Notes under the pieces: generated by a model | Told to the model about the DNA's origin: nothing | Database searches by the model: none | Seen by the model: the letters and a program-made list of their open reading frames with translations, nothing else | Shown: one piece after another, positions 18,219-27,098 of the stretch | Layout of the letters: every line of letters starts with the position of its first letter | Position numbering within the stretch: position 1 is the stretch's first letter | From: an uncultured bacterium | Lineage (GTDB): Bacteria; Bacillota; Clostridia; Lachnospirales; Lachnospiraceae | Reading direction: 5' to 3' | Length of the DNA stretch: 64,000 nucleotides | Assembly (NCBI GenBank): GCA_947073545.1 | Contig: CAMTMP010000011.1 | Location: forward strand, 1-64,000 | Program-made: the position numbers and the translations under genes

Positions 18219-18551
18219 TCAGCCGTTTTTCTGTTTATATTCTGTCCCCCACGCCGCCATAGCGTCTAAAACAGGCTTTAGGCTATAGCCCGTTTCCGTT
18301 AACGTATATTCTACCCGCGGCGGCACTTCCGGATATACTTTCCGGGTAAGCAGTCCGCTGTCTTCCATCGAACGCAGATTTGCCGTTAAAACCTTTTGAG
18401 ATATCGTTCCAATGGATTTTCTTAAGGTTCCAAAGCGCTTTGTGCCGTCTAATAAATCCCGGATAATCAGCACTTTCCAGCGGTCACTTATGAGCATTAA
18501 AGTGGTTTCTACCGGGCAGGCAGGTAAATTGCTTTTCATAAAATTCCTCAT
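18219..18551 (-). CDS. HxlR family winged-helix regulator
   Basis: 110 residues with the HxlR signature: Cys near the start (LPACPVETTLMLI), DRWKVLIIRDLLDGTKRFG, IGTISQKVLTANLRSMEDSGLL and YTLTETGYSLKPVLDAMAAWG. These small MarR-like proteins often sense redox or electrophiles through the N-terminal Cys and control a divergent gene. Here the divergent gene is only a fragment of a metallo-beta-lactamase fold protein, so the original target may be lost. Confidence 0.9.
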   Translation of the reverse strand: MRNFMKSNLPACPVETTLMLISDRWKVLIIRDLLDGTKRFGTLRKSIGTISQKVLTANLRSMEDSGLLTRKVYPEVPPRVEYTLTETGYSLKPVLDAMAAWGTEYKQKNG

Positions 18552-18674
18552 TTTTCACAATAGTTTCTTTTTGGTAACTATGGCACAAAAAAGTGCTTAC
18601 TTTACGTTTTCTCTTTACAGTTATATTGTAAACTTACAGGCGGAAAAAAGCAAGACGCAGAAAACAAAGAATAG

Positions 18675-19016
18675 GAGGACTTCTTTGATGTGGAAATCCC
18701 TGAAATCAATACCGTATACACCCATATGTTAGGGCATGACTGTCATTCTATCGTGGCAGGTGCAGGTCATGCCGACGCGATGATCGCGCAGCTTTGCACT
18801 TATATTGAGCGGGGATATGACCTGATCCTTACCTCTCACTATACGCCGGAGGATTTAAAGGACGCCCGGATAAAGATTGACTATCTGGAAAATCTGAAAA
18901 AGATTGCCGCAGACGCCCAAAATGCTGATGAGTTCAAGTCGGAGGCTGGCAGGCGGTATCCGCAGTATAGTGGGCAGAACTATCTTGATATGACAGCAGG
19001 TTTCTTTTTTGCTTAA
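18675..19016 (+). pseudogene. C-terminal fragment of an MBL-fold metallohydrolase
   Basis: An open frame from after the TAG at 18672-18674; a GTG at 18690 could start a 108-residue product. The peptide (INTVYTHMLGHDCHSIVAGAGHADAM..., LILTSHYTPEDLKDARIKIDYL, SGQNYLDMTAGFFF) resembles the C-terminal third of MBL-fold hydrolases common in Clostridia, which are about 270 residues long. The HxHxDH metal motif is missing. It is likely a 5'-truncated remnant, although AGGAGG lies about 12 bases before the GTG. Confidence 0.5.
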
Positions 19017-19141
19017 ATTTTGAGGGCTAATGATATTGGAGATATTTTGAAACAGCTTACAGCAAACTTAATAAATATGCGTTAGTCACTTGCAAAACAT
19101 TTCTTTAAACGATATGATTTGTTTGAGCGTATGGCGCATTC

Positions 19142-19171
19142 GTGGCATGGCGGTTGTCGTGCCACTTTTTA
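19142..19171 (+). terminator. Intrinsic terminator
   Basis: GTGGCA and TGCCAC form the base of a stem extended by further G-C and wobble pairs, followed by TTTTTAT. It separates the MBL fragment from the methyltransferase gene. Confidence 0.65.
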
Positions 19172-19214
19172 TATGAAAAATCCGGAACTATAGCAAACCA
19201 AAATGGGTGATGAA

Positions 19215-19862
19215 ATGAAAAATCCGTGGGAAGAGATTTCGCTGTCAGATTATGAAAAACATATGGAACTTGATTCAGTCAGGCAATTGCAGGCATTAAA
19301 CGAAATGATGAAGGGGCAATTTGAGTCGTATCCTGTTGCGTGCGTTATGATACTTGGCGTTGCAGGCGGCAACGGGCTTGCGCACATTTCGAAAATGAAA
19401 TTCAGGAAAGTATATGGGATAGATGTCAACGCGGCGTATTTAAAAGAAACCGTTCGCAGATATGCATATTTGGGCGGACTTTTGGAGTGTATCTGTATGG
19501 ATTTGACGGAGGAGGCGGAAAAGCTGCCGGAAGCAGAAATGATTGTTGCGAATCTGTTGATTGAGTATATTGGCTGTGCCTGTTTTCAGAAAGTGGTCCG
19601 GCACGTCCGGCCGGGATATGTTTCCTGTATTATCCAGATCAATACGGAAGATGGCTGGGTATCGGACTCGCCGTATCTGCATGTGTTTGACGGATTGGAA
19701 CGAGTGCACCATCTGATGGACGAAAAGGCTTTGGAACAGGCAATGCGCGAAATAGAGTATCGGAAAAAAGTAAGATCGGAACATATACTGCCCAATGGGA
19801 AAAAACTGGTGCGGATGGATTTTGTACGGGAATCAGTGCAAAATACCGGAGAGGGAACATAA
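19215..19862 (+). CDS. Class I SAM-dependent methyltransferase
   Basis: About 215 residues. The SAM-binding motif I is VMILGVAGGNGLAHI, followed by the acidic residue in VYGIDVNAAYL and a motif II-like AEMIVANLLIEYIG. The substrate is not indicated. Either ATG 19203 or ATG 19215 could start it; the latter gives MKNPWEEISLSDYEKHM, which reads as the natural N-terminus, and neither has a strong ribosome site. Its 3' end abuts a broken chromate transporter gene, which suggests rearrangement downstream. Confidence 0.78.
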   Translation: MKNPWEEISLSDYEKHMELDSVRQLQALNEMMKGQFESYPVACVMILGVAGGNGLAHISKMKFRKVYGIDVNAAYLKETVRRYAYLGGLLECICMDLTEEAEKLPEAEMIVANLLIEYIGCACFQKVVRHVRPGYVSCIIQINTEDGWVSDSPYLHVFDGLERVHHLMDEKALEQAMREIEYRKKVRSEHILPNGKKLVRMDFVRESVQNTGEGT

Positions 19863-20187
19863 GCGCTTTTACTTTTGGTGGCGGTTATGCAATTATTCCT
19901 TTAATCCAGGAGCAGGTGGTAGAAAAAAACAATTGGATCAGCGAAAAAATGTTTACGGACATCATTACCATTTCACAGATGACACCGGGGTTATTGTTTC
20001 ACTGGCTTTATATAAATTTTTTCAGACACATCAAATATCCGCATATGCGTTGGAGGTGCTGAACGGTTTAAAATCCGCTTCATTGGGGTTGATCATTTCA
20101 GCAGCGTCTACGATTATATTGTTGGCATTATATGGCAGCAGTAAGTCTGAAATAGATTTTAAACTGAACGGGGCGGGTGCAATATGA
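19862..20187 (+). pseudogene. Chromate transporter (ChrA-like) remnant
   Basis: Two pieces in different frames. Frame 2 from 19862 gives FTFGGGYAIIPLIQEQVV and ITISQMTPG, the hallmark of a CHR domain. Frame 1 then gives a hydrophobic C-terminal piece (LYKFFQTHQISAYALEVLNG, SASLGLIISAASTIILLALY) ending at 20187. The N-terminus is missing, and the middle has lost sequence and frame. This is a decayed gene with no likely function. Confidence 0.72.
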
Positions 20188-20231
20188 AAGGCAACATTAT
20201 ATATTAAAGAAAGGGTAAGAGGAATCGGATT

Positions 20232-20702
20232 ATGATACGACGAGCGACGGTTGAGGACGCTTCCAGAATCGCGGAAATTCTGGTATTTACGAAACGCATG
20301 AACTATAGAAAAATTTTCCGCAACGATAAGGTGTCTTTCGGGGAGATACAGGTTTATCCCCTTGCGAAGGCATACATTGAAAATCCGGAAACACTGGAGG
20401 GCGTCTTTGTCTACGACGATGAATTTGTCAAGGGCGTGCTGCATATTTCCGGGGACAGAATTGAGGAACTGTATGTGGACACATTTTTTGAAAACTGTGG
20501 GATCGGCGGCGAGCTGATGCGGTTTGCCATAGAAAAGAACTGCAGGTATCTCTGGGTGCTCGAGAAAAACGCGGATGCCAGACGGTTTTATGAAAGGTAC
20601 GGTTTTGTGGTTGCCGGGAAGAAGCAGTTTCAGGAAGGGACGACGGAATATATTGTTGAGTTGAAACGGGAATGCAGTCCGGAAACGCGTTGTGGTTTAT
20701 AA
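20232..20702 (+). CDS. GNAT family N-acetyltransferase
   Basis: 156 residues with GNAT elements: an N-terminal MIRRATVEDASRIAEI, the acetyl-CoA motif LYVDTFFENCGIGGELMRFA and the ending ARRFYERYGFVVAGKKQFQ. AAGAGGA precedes the ATG. The substrate is unknown. It is a single gene between the chromate transporter remnant and the chemoreceptor. Confidence 0.85.
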   Translation: MIRRATVEDASRIAEILVFTKRMNYRKIFRNDKVSFGEIQVYPLAKAYIENPETLEGVFVYDDEFVKGVLHISGDRIEELYVDTFFENCGIGGELMRFAIEKNCRYLWVLEKNADARRFYERYGFVVAGKKQFQEGTTEYIVELKRECSPETRCGL

Positions 20703-20766
20703 GCAAAAGGCATACATGCCGGAAAGAATTGGGAGATAATTTTGGAGAAATTTGAGAAAAACATAT

Positions 20767-20794
20767 TTGTAATTTCTCACGCTTATGATACAAT
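20767..20794 (+). promoter_or_regulatory. Sigma-A-like promoter for the chemoreceptor
   Basis: TTGTAA (20767-20772) and TACAAT (20789-20794) are separated by 16 bases, about 80 bases ahead of the chemoreceptor start. Confidence 0.55.
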
Positions 20795-20874
20795 AGATAA
20801 AGACTGTGCAATACGGATCCGGTAAGGTAAAGCATGGTCAATATTATTATCTTTAGAAAATGGAGAAAAATAGT

Positions 20875-22560
20875 ATGGGAAATGAACAGGTGATTGGGAA
20901 AAAAAGCGGCGGCAGGAAGAGGAGACGTATTGGAAAAAAGGTCGGCAATGTCGTAGTGATCATGCAGGCCATTTCCGTAGTTTTTGCAGTAACGATCTGT
21001 GTTTACATGTATAATTCCCTTGTCAGGAATATGCAGGAACAGATTTGTACGGACGCTACAAATGTGCTTGCCTATGAGCTGAGCCGGATATCGGAAGACG
21101 ACGATGTCAATCTGGTATTAGACGGAATGAAAGAACGCATGGGCTGTGAATTTACTGTTTTTGAGGGAGATACGAGGGCATACAGCACGGTAACCAAAAA
21201 CGGGGAGCGCGTGGTGGGAACCAAGCTGGCCAGCAACCTGATTGATATTGTGCTTAAGAAGGGCCAGTCCTATGTGGGCGAGGCGGATATTCTGGGCGAG
21301 ACTTATCTGTGTTCCTATGTCCCGACAAAGGGAGAGAGCGGGCAGGTTGACGGTCTGATCTTCGCGGGTATATCCATGACCGAGGCGAAGGAGGAGACAG
21401 CCAGAATTATTACATATGCTACGGTGATCAGCGTGGCGGTGATCATTGCCTGCATTCTGTTCCTGCTGGTTTATCTGAAAAAGGGTGTATCGGGACCGCT
21501 TGCTAAAATTACGCAGGCAGCCATGCGTCTGGAAAAGGGTGAGCTTGGACTGGCTGACGGTGGGGATGTGAAGATTGGCGTCCGCTCCAATGATGAAATT
21601 GGTCTGCTTGGCGAAATCTTTGAAGGCACCGTGACCAGTCTCCGCGCATATATTGGTGAGATCTCCGATATACTGGGAGCGATTGCAAAGGGCGATCTGA
21701 CACAGGAGACGAAGCAGGATTATACGGGTGACTTTCTGGCGATCAAGAAGTCACTGGACAGCATATTGGGTGCGCTGAACCAGACCATGGGGCAGATTGC
21801 GTCCAGTGCCAATCATGTATCCGACGGTTCGGATCAGGTATCGGCAAGCGCCCAGACGCTGGCGCAGGGCGCGACGGAGCAGGCCAGCGCCGTCACACAG
21901 ATTTCCACTACGATTACGGATATTTCAGCCAGCGCAAAGGAAACTTCGATCGCGGCCGAGGAGGTGGGCCGGATTACCAATCAGGCCGGGGCGCAGCTTG
22001 GCGTCAGCATGGAAAATGTGAAGGAACTGAGCGTTTCCATGGATCGCATTGCAAACGATTCCAAACAGATCAGCACCATCATTGCGACGATAGAAAATAT
22101 TGCTTTCCAGATCAATATTCTCTCGCTGAATGCGGCGGTTGAGGCGGCCAGAGCCGGCAGTGCAGGTAAAGGGTTCGCCGTGGTTGCGGAGGAAATCAGC
22201 AGTCTCGCTTCGAAATCGGATGAGGCTGCCAAGGCGACGAAGGAATTGATAGAGAGTTCCGCTGCGACGATCACCGAAGGCGGCAAGGTTATGAGCAGAG
22301 TGTCGGAAGCGTTAGAGCGGACGGGAGAGCTGGCAGGCAACGTGACTGTCAAGATGGATCAGGTCGTAGAGGCGGTGGAAAAACAGACCATCGCGATGGA
22401 ACAGGTGGCTACCGGCGTTGAGCAGATCTCAGCAGTGGTGCAGAACAACTCCGCGACCAGTCAGGAGTGTGCTGCGGCCAGCGAGGAGCTGTCGTCCCAA
22501 TCCGGTATGCTGAAAGAACTGATCGGTGCGTTCACACTGAAAAATACCCGCTGGCAGTAA
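20875..22560 (+). CDS. Methyl-accepting chemotaxis protein
   Basis: 561 residues from the ATG at 20875, preferred because GGAG lies 9 bases upstream; an ATG at 20860 has no such site. The layout is a basic N-terminus, TM1 (about 25-47), a periplasmic-type single-Cache-like domain (about 48-175), TM2 (ATVISVAVIIACILFLLVYL), HAMP, and a cytoplasmic signalling domain. The hairpin tip is ENIAFQINILSLNAAVEAAR, the canonical CheA/CheW contact, and is fully conserved. The protein senses an extracellular ligand and controls CheA. No che genes are adjacent; a second receptor begins at 63568. Confidence 0.93.
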   Translation: MGNEQVIGKKSGGRKRRRIGKKVGNVVVIMQAISVVFAVTICVYMYNSLVRNMQEQICTDATNVLAYELSRISEDDDVNLVLDGMKERMGCEFTVFEGDTRAYSTVTKNGERVVGTKLASNLIDIVLKKGQSYVGEADILGETYLCSYVPTKGESGQVDGLIFAGISMTEAKEETARIITYATVISVAVIIACILFLLVYLKKGVSGPLAKITQAAMRLEKGELGLADGGDVKIGVRSNDEIGLLGEIFEGTVTSLRAYIGEISDILGAIAKGDLTQETKQDYTGDFLAIKKSLDSILGALNQTMGQIASSANHVSDGSDQVSASAQTLAQGATEQASAVTQISTTITDISASAKETSIAAEEVGRITNQAGAQLGVSMENVKELSVSMDRIANDSKQISTIIATIENIAFQINILSLNAAVEAARAGSAGKGFAVVAEEISSLASKSDEAAKATKELIESSAATITEGGKVMSRVSEALERTGELAGNVTVKMDQVVEAVEKQTIAMEQVATGVEQISAVVQNNSATSQECAAASEELSSQSGMLKELIGAFTLKNTRWQ

Positions 22561-22572
22561 GCAAACCGTATG

Positions 22573-23550
22573 TCAGTTGGCCCATGAAATCTGCGGCTCT
22601 GTCACCAGAGGATAGGTTTTGAGCGTTTCCGCATCCAGATTTTCATGGCGGAGGTCGACTGCGGTTAGCTGTGAGTTGGCGTAGGTTTTATAGTAATATC
22701 TGCCCTTAGTGGCATTCATGCAGCAGACATAGGTGGTGGTGTCGTAAAGCGCCTGTCTGGTTACGACACTGCCGCGGATCATGGATACGGAATCCAGAAT
22801 GTGAAATAGTTGGGAGACGCTGCTCATCTCATCCTTTTCACAGACGGAGTTCATGGAAAGATAAGCCGCCTTGACAAAGCGAGAGGCGGGAGAATAATCA
22901 CCCGGCAGACCGAAACTGCCTAAGCCTTGTCCGAATGGGACAAGGCTTTTTATATTGCTGAAACAGTTTTGTGGACATGACGTAGTCAGGTTCATGTATT
23001 GGCAGAGATTTGTGGTCTGGAAATGGAATCCGGGGTTGTTTGTCAGGACTCCGACAGGGTTGTCATATATTTCCATGCCGCTTACCGTGGATTCCAGCAC
23101 AATGGAGCGTTCTCTGTCTGCAATATGCCAGTGCAGCGGCGCCAGAGGGAGTGAGTCGTTAAAAGGAATATCCACCAAATGTGTGGCGGACAGAAGGTCT
23201 TTTACGTCTGTGACGGAGGCACATTTGGCGCACAGCCACAGGATCAGTTCAAAGGGAGACACATTCTGCTTGACAGGATCTTCCTTTGGGGGATAGTAAG
23301 CGTTGTCGGGAAAATTCAGAGCAGCGATACATAGTCCTCTCTCATTTACCGCTTCCGCATAGAGGGGGTAATCGTCCTTCACGCTTGCCATGCCGAGCAA
23401 AGCGTAATGTCTGTGAAGGGTGTTGGTTTTGCGGAAAGAGACAGGATAGTTTCTGGGTGTAAAAACTACGTTTTCACCAAAAGAATATTCGATATCCATG
23501 GTGCGCCCGAAGTAAAAATCTTCGGTATTCATGGCAATACTCGTACACAT
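22573..23550 (-). CDS. bsh: Conjugated bile salt hydrolase (choloylglycine hydrolase)
   Basis: 325 residues, close to the Clostridium perfringens enzyme in length and alignable by eye over its whole span. The nucleophile Cys2 is exposed after Met removal. The other Ntn-hydrolase residues are present: Arg16 and Asp19 (FGRTMDIEYSF), Asn79 (CIAALNFP), Asn171 (GVLTNNP) and Arg224 (PGDYSPASRF). It cleaves the glycine or taurine amide of conjugated bile acids in the cytoplasm. It stands alone and convergent to the chemoreceptor. A penicillin acylase is the alternative in this superfamily, but the bile salt hydrolase motifs favour the given call. Confidence 0.93.
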   Translation of the reverse strand: MCTSIAMNTEDFYFGRTMDIEYSFGENVVFTPRNYPVSFRKTNTLHRHYALLGMASVKDDYPLYAEAVNERGLCIAALNFPDNAYYPPKEDPVKQNVSPFELILWLCAKCASVTDVKDLLSATHLVDIPFNDSLPLAPLHWHIADRERSIVLESTVSGMEIYDNPVGVLTNNPGFHFQTTNLCQYMNLTTSCPQNCFSNIKSLVPFGQGLGSFGLPGDYSPASRFVKAAYLSMNSVCEKDEMSSVSQLFHILDSVSMIRGSVVTRQALYDTTTYVCCMNATKGRYYYKTYANSQLTAVDLRHENLDAETLKTYPLVTEPQISWAN

Positions 23551-23893
23551 AGTGATTCCTCGTTTCTAAGATTTAGTATCAGTTTATGCAGCCATGTGCG
23601 GTTGTATGCGGCATCGGGAAGGCAGCCGTTTACGCGGTCTGATTTTCTTATTTTTTTATTAAATTCAGGAAAGTGTATTATAAAAGGGCAATTTTTTGTT
23701 ATACTGTTAATAGTTTACAGCGGATAGTTGGTTCGGAGAGGGACTGACTGTGCAAAAGCCAAGCTTTTAGGGGAACTGTTTTTGCGTGTCGGCAGATGAA
23801 AATGCAGATACGGAAATGCCGTTCCTGTGAGAAGACAGGCAGCAGAAAAGCGGACGGGACTTGAAAATATCATAGTCATTAGGAGGAATCTGG
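23551..23893. other. Divergent intergenic region, bsh and MBOAT gene
   Basis: 343 bases with no supportable gene. A TATACT box at about 23700 on the plus strand and AT-rich DNA around 23640-23700 suggest a promoter for the MBOAT operon, giving a 5' leader of almost 190 bases. I found no recognisable riboswitch in it. Confidence 0.4.
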
Positions 23894-25318
23894 GTGCTTT
23901 TATCAAAATTTTTCCTGCTTCTGCTGGGGGTTACAGTACCGGCTTTTTTTCTGGTACCTGTTAAATGGCGTGCGGGCGTGCTTTTGGCGGCAAGCTATGT
24001 GTTCTGTGCCTATGTGGAACCAAGGGCGGCGGTTATTCTGGCTGCGATTACGGCAGTCACCGGTTTCATGGCAGCTTATACTGAACAATTGCAGGACAGG
24101 GGATGCGTGAAAAAGGCTGGAAGGATCACTTTTGCAGCGGTATGTGGTTTGACTTTTTTGCTGGTGGTATACAAATACACGGGATATCTGGCCGGCCGCT
24201 TTGGGCTTACAGACAGGATTCCGGAGTGTGTGCTGAAAAATCTCATGATGCCGGCCGGGCTGTCCTTTTACTCATTTCAGGCCATTGGATATCTGGTGGA
24301 TGTATATAAACACAGAATTGCGGCGGAAAGAAGTTTTTGTCATCTTGCCTGTTATCTTGCCTTTTTCCCAAAGTTTGTCAGCGGTCCGATCGAGCGGGGA
24401 GAGGCGCTTCTTCCGCAGATGAAAAGGCTGGGAGAGGTCAGGTTTTGGAACCGGGGCAGGCTGTCGGCTGCTTTCACGTATATGCTGTGGGGCTATTTTA
24501 TGAAGCTGGTGGTGGCGGACAGGCTTGGCTGGATGGTCAGGCCGTTATTTGCGGAGCCGGAAGTGTTTGACAGTTTTTGGCTTCTGCTCGGGGTTATGAT
24601 GTATTCGATCCAGATTTACTGTGATTTTGCCGGATATTCCTATATTGCGACAGGCTGCGCAAAGCTGTTTGGGATAGAGCTTCAAGAGAATTTCAGGGCA
24701 CCGTACAGGGCGGCAAACATGCAGGAGTTTTGGCGCAGGTGGCATATTTCCTTAAGCGGATGGCTTCGGGACTATATTTATATTCCCCTTGGGGGAAACA
24801 GGAAGGGGAAATTCAGGAAGAATCTCAATATTCTGATCGTGTTTCTCGTCTGCGGCGCATGGCACGGGGCCGGACTGCATTTTCTGGTCTGGGGGCTTTT
24901 GCATGGGGTGTATCTTATCGCCGGTTCTTTTACGGGACAGAGAATAAGGAGCAGGATACTTACCTTCTGGCTGGCAGGGTTTGCATGGATCTTTTTCCGT
25001 GCGGAAAGCCTGGAAGGTGCCTTTCGATATATCCGCCAGATGGCGACGGCGGGACTGTGGCCGGGGCGTATGAGACAGGCGGCGGAGAGCCTGCAGTTAA
25101 ACGGAGCGGAGATCGGGATTGGTGTCAGCGGGATTTTTATTGTCTGGCTGGCGGACTGGCTGTGTGATCGTGAAAAAATGGAGCTTCCGTTACTAATCCA
25201 GCAAAAGACCAACGGAAAAAGGTATCTGGTGTTTTATCTGCTTTTGATAACTATTTTTGTTTTTGGAATTTACGGGGCGGGCTATCATACGGAGCAGTTT
25301 ATTTACATGCGATTTTAG
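23894..25318 (+). CDS. MBOAT family O-acyltransferase (AlgI/DltB-like)
   Basis: 474 residues, polytopic. A GTG start lies 8 bases after AGGAGG. MBOAT hallmarks are MPAGLSFYSFQAIGYLVDVY, FFPKFVSGPIERG, FWRRWHISLSGWLRDYIYIP and the catalytic-type His324 in CGAWHGAGLHFLVWG. The family transfers acyl groups across the membrane onto exported glycans or teichoic acids. The next gene, 17 bases downstream, encodes a membrane-anchored SGNH protein, so the pair resembles AlgI with AlgJ/AlgX-like partners. The acceptor is unknown; O-acetylation of a surface polysaccharide is the likely role (inference). Confidence 0.92.
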   Translation: MLLSKFFLLLLGVTVPAFFLVPVKWRAGVLLAASYVFCAYVEPRAAVILAAITAVTGFMAAYTEQLQDRGCVKKAGRITFAAVCGLTFLLVVYKYTGYLAGRFGLTDRIPECVLKNLMMPAGLSFYSFQAIGYLVDVYKHRIAAERSFCHLACYLAFFPKFVSGPIERGEALLPQMKRLGEVRFWNRGRLSAAFTYMLWGYFMKLVVADRLGWMVRPLFAEPEVFDSFWLLLGVMMYSIQIYCDFAGYSYIATGCAKLFGIELQENFRAPYRAANMQEFWRRWHISLSGWLRDYIYIPLGGNRKGKFRKNLNILIVFLVCGAWHGAGLHFLVWGLLHGVYLIAGSFTGQRIRSRILTFWLAGFAWIFFRAESLEGAFRYIRQMATAGLWPGRMRQAAESLQLNGAEIGIGVSGIFIVWLADWLCDREKMELPLLIQQKTNGKRYLVFYLLLITIFVFGIYGAGYHTEQFIYMRF

Positions 25319-25335
25319 AAGAGGAATAAGAAGAG

Positions 25336-26388
25336 ATGAGAACAGGAACGAAGAAGAATCTGCTCAGAGCCGGATTCCTGCTTTTGCTTATAGCGACGAT
25401 TTATCTTGCATCAAGCGTTTTGCGGGTTAAGTCAGGGCATGGGATTAATCAGCTTGAGGGGCTGTACTGGCAGCCGGAGCATTCGGTTGATGTGATGATG
25501 ATGGGAAGCAGTCACATTCATTGTAATGTGAACACTGCCCTGCTTTGGGAAAAGTATGGGATAGCCGCATATGATTACAGCGGGGCGCAGCAGCCTTTGT
25601 GGATGACATATTTTTATCTGAAAGAATTATATAAATACCAGTCTCCGGAGGTGATTGTACTGGATTTATATGCGCCTGCCAGATATAAGGAGGATTACCA
25701 GTATGACTGGATATCAGAAAACATTCTGGGGATGCGATTCTCGGCAAACAAGCTGGGCATGATGGCGGCCAGTGTGGAACAAGCAAGATATTTTCAATAC
25801 TTTCCGTCCTTTACCATTTATCACAGCAGATATGATGATCTGGAGAGGGATGACTTTAACGATTTCTTCTGGAACAGCAGGGAGAAGGAGACCTTCAAAG
25901 GATATACGCCCTATTGGCAGCGGACACCGCAGATAAGGCCGGAAATTTCGGAGACGGGAAAAGGCGGATTGACAGAGAAATCTGAAAAGTACCTGCGTAA
26001 GATTATAAATTATACGAAGAAGAGGGGCGGCAGGCTCGTTTTGATAGCGGCACCATACGTCTTGACGGCGGAGGATAAGCTTACCTACAATCAGATAGAG
26101 GAGATCGCGGAGGCGGAAGGGGTTGTCTTTGCTGACTTTAACGAGTACTATGATGAAATGGAGCTTGATTTTACACAGGATTTTAACGACGATTCTCATT
26201 TGAATTACTGGGGCGGGTGCAAATTTTCCGATTATCTGGGAGAATTTCTGACTGCCCGTTATGAGCTGACAGACAGGCGGGGGCAGGAGGGTTATGAGTC
26301 CTGGGACGACCATGTCACGTTGATTGCAGAGGAAGTACAAAGCTTTCAGGACGGCACGCCGGGGCAGCAGGCGGCGGGGAATGAATGA
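25336..26388 (+). CDS. Membrane-anchored SGNH/GDSL-like protein, MBOAT partner
   Basis: 350 residues with an N-terminal anchor (LLRAGFLLLLIATIYLASSVL) and an extracellular domain. SGNH elements are MMMGSSHIHCNV (block I Ser) and DDSHLNYWGGCKFSDYL (block V with Asp and His), with VIVLDLYAP between. This matches the AlgJ/DltD-like proteins that take the acyl group from an MBOAT protein and place it on a glycan. It is co-transcribed with the MBOAT gene. The C-terminal 40 residues are polar tail. Confidence 0.82.
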   Translation: MRTGTKKNLLRAGFLLLLIATIYLASSVLRVKSGHGINQLEGLYWQPEHSVDVMMMGSSHIHCNVNTALLWEKYGIAAYDYSGAQQPLWMTYFYLKELYKYQSPEVIVLDLYAPARYKEDYQYDWISENILGMRFSANKLGMMAASVEQARYFQYFPSFTIYHSRYDDLERDDFNDFFWNSREKETFKGYTPYWQRTPQIRPEISETGKGGLTEKSEKYLRKIINYTKKRGGRLVLIAAPYVLTAEDKLTYNQIEEIAEAEGVVFADFNEYYDEMELDFTQDFNDDSHLNYWGGCKFSDYLGEFLTARYELTDRRGQEGYESWDDHVTLIAEEVQSFQDGTPGQQAAGNE

Positions 26389-26408
26389 GGCGGGAGAAAG
26401 GAAAGAAT

Positions 26409-27098
26409 ATGAAACGTATCTTTTTTGTGGAGGACGATCTGAGTCTGACAGGCGGTCTGACTTTTGCGCTCAAAAAGGAGGGCTATGAGGTGGAGAATGC
26501 CCGCACGGCGGCGGAAGCGGAAAGACTTTGGGAGGAAGGGAAATACGATCTTGTCATACTGGATGTGGCGCTGCCGGACGGCACGGGTTTTGACCTGTGT
26601 GAAAAGATCAGGCGCTTGTCTAAGGTTCCCGTCATGTTTTTGACGGCCGCAGACGAGGAGACGGACATGATTATGGGGCTTGATATCGGTGCGGACGACT
26701 ATATAACAAAGCCTTTTAAACTGGCTGTGTTTTTGGCCAGAATCCATGCGCTGCTTAGGCGGAGCGAAAATTTTATGCAGGCGGGGGAAGAGATAGCCAT
26801 GAACGGCATTACCCTTGACATGCGCAGAGGAGAGGCACGAAAGAACGGGAAGAAGCTGGAGCTGACTTCCGGGGAATATAAGCTGCTTCGGATGTTTATG
26901 GAAAATCCGGACAGGGTGCTCTCGGCTGAGCAGATTCTTGCCGGGTTGTGGGACTGTGAGGAGAAATTTATAGAGAATAAGACGCTGGCAGTGTATATCC
27001 GCAGACTGCGCATGAAGATAGAGAATGATCCCGGTACGCCGGAAAAGATCTTGACCGTTCGCGGTATGGGATATAAATGGAGTACGGGGGCAAAATGA
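26409..27098 (+). CDS. OmpR-family response regulator
   Basis: 229 residues from the ATG at 26409, with GGAAAG upstream; earlier in-frame codons overlap the previous gene. The receiver domain has Asp52 as phosphoacceptor (DLVILDVALPDGTGF), Thr79 and Lys101. The C-terminal winged helix carries LELTSGEYKLLRMFMENP and VYIRRLRMKIENDP. It overlaps the kinase gene by ATGA and heads a four-gene set with an ABC exporter, as in BceRS-BceAB type modules for envelope stress or peptide antibiotics. Confidence 0.93.
   Translation: MKRIFFVEDDLSLTGGLTFALKKEGYEVENARTAAEAERLWEEGKYDLVILDVALPDGTGFDLCEKIRRLSKVPVMFLTAADEETDMIMGLDIGADDYITKPFKLAVFLARIHALLRRSENFMQAGEEIAMNGITLDMRRGEARKNGKKLELTSGEYKLLRMFMENPDRVLSAEQILAGLWDCEEKFIENKTLAVYIRRLRMKIENDPGTPEKILTVRGMGYKWSTGAK

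Noticed and set aside
23700..23893. Possible riboswitch in the MBOAT leader
   Set aside because: The leader is long enough, but I could not match it to a known riboswitch core by eye.
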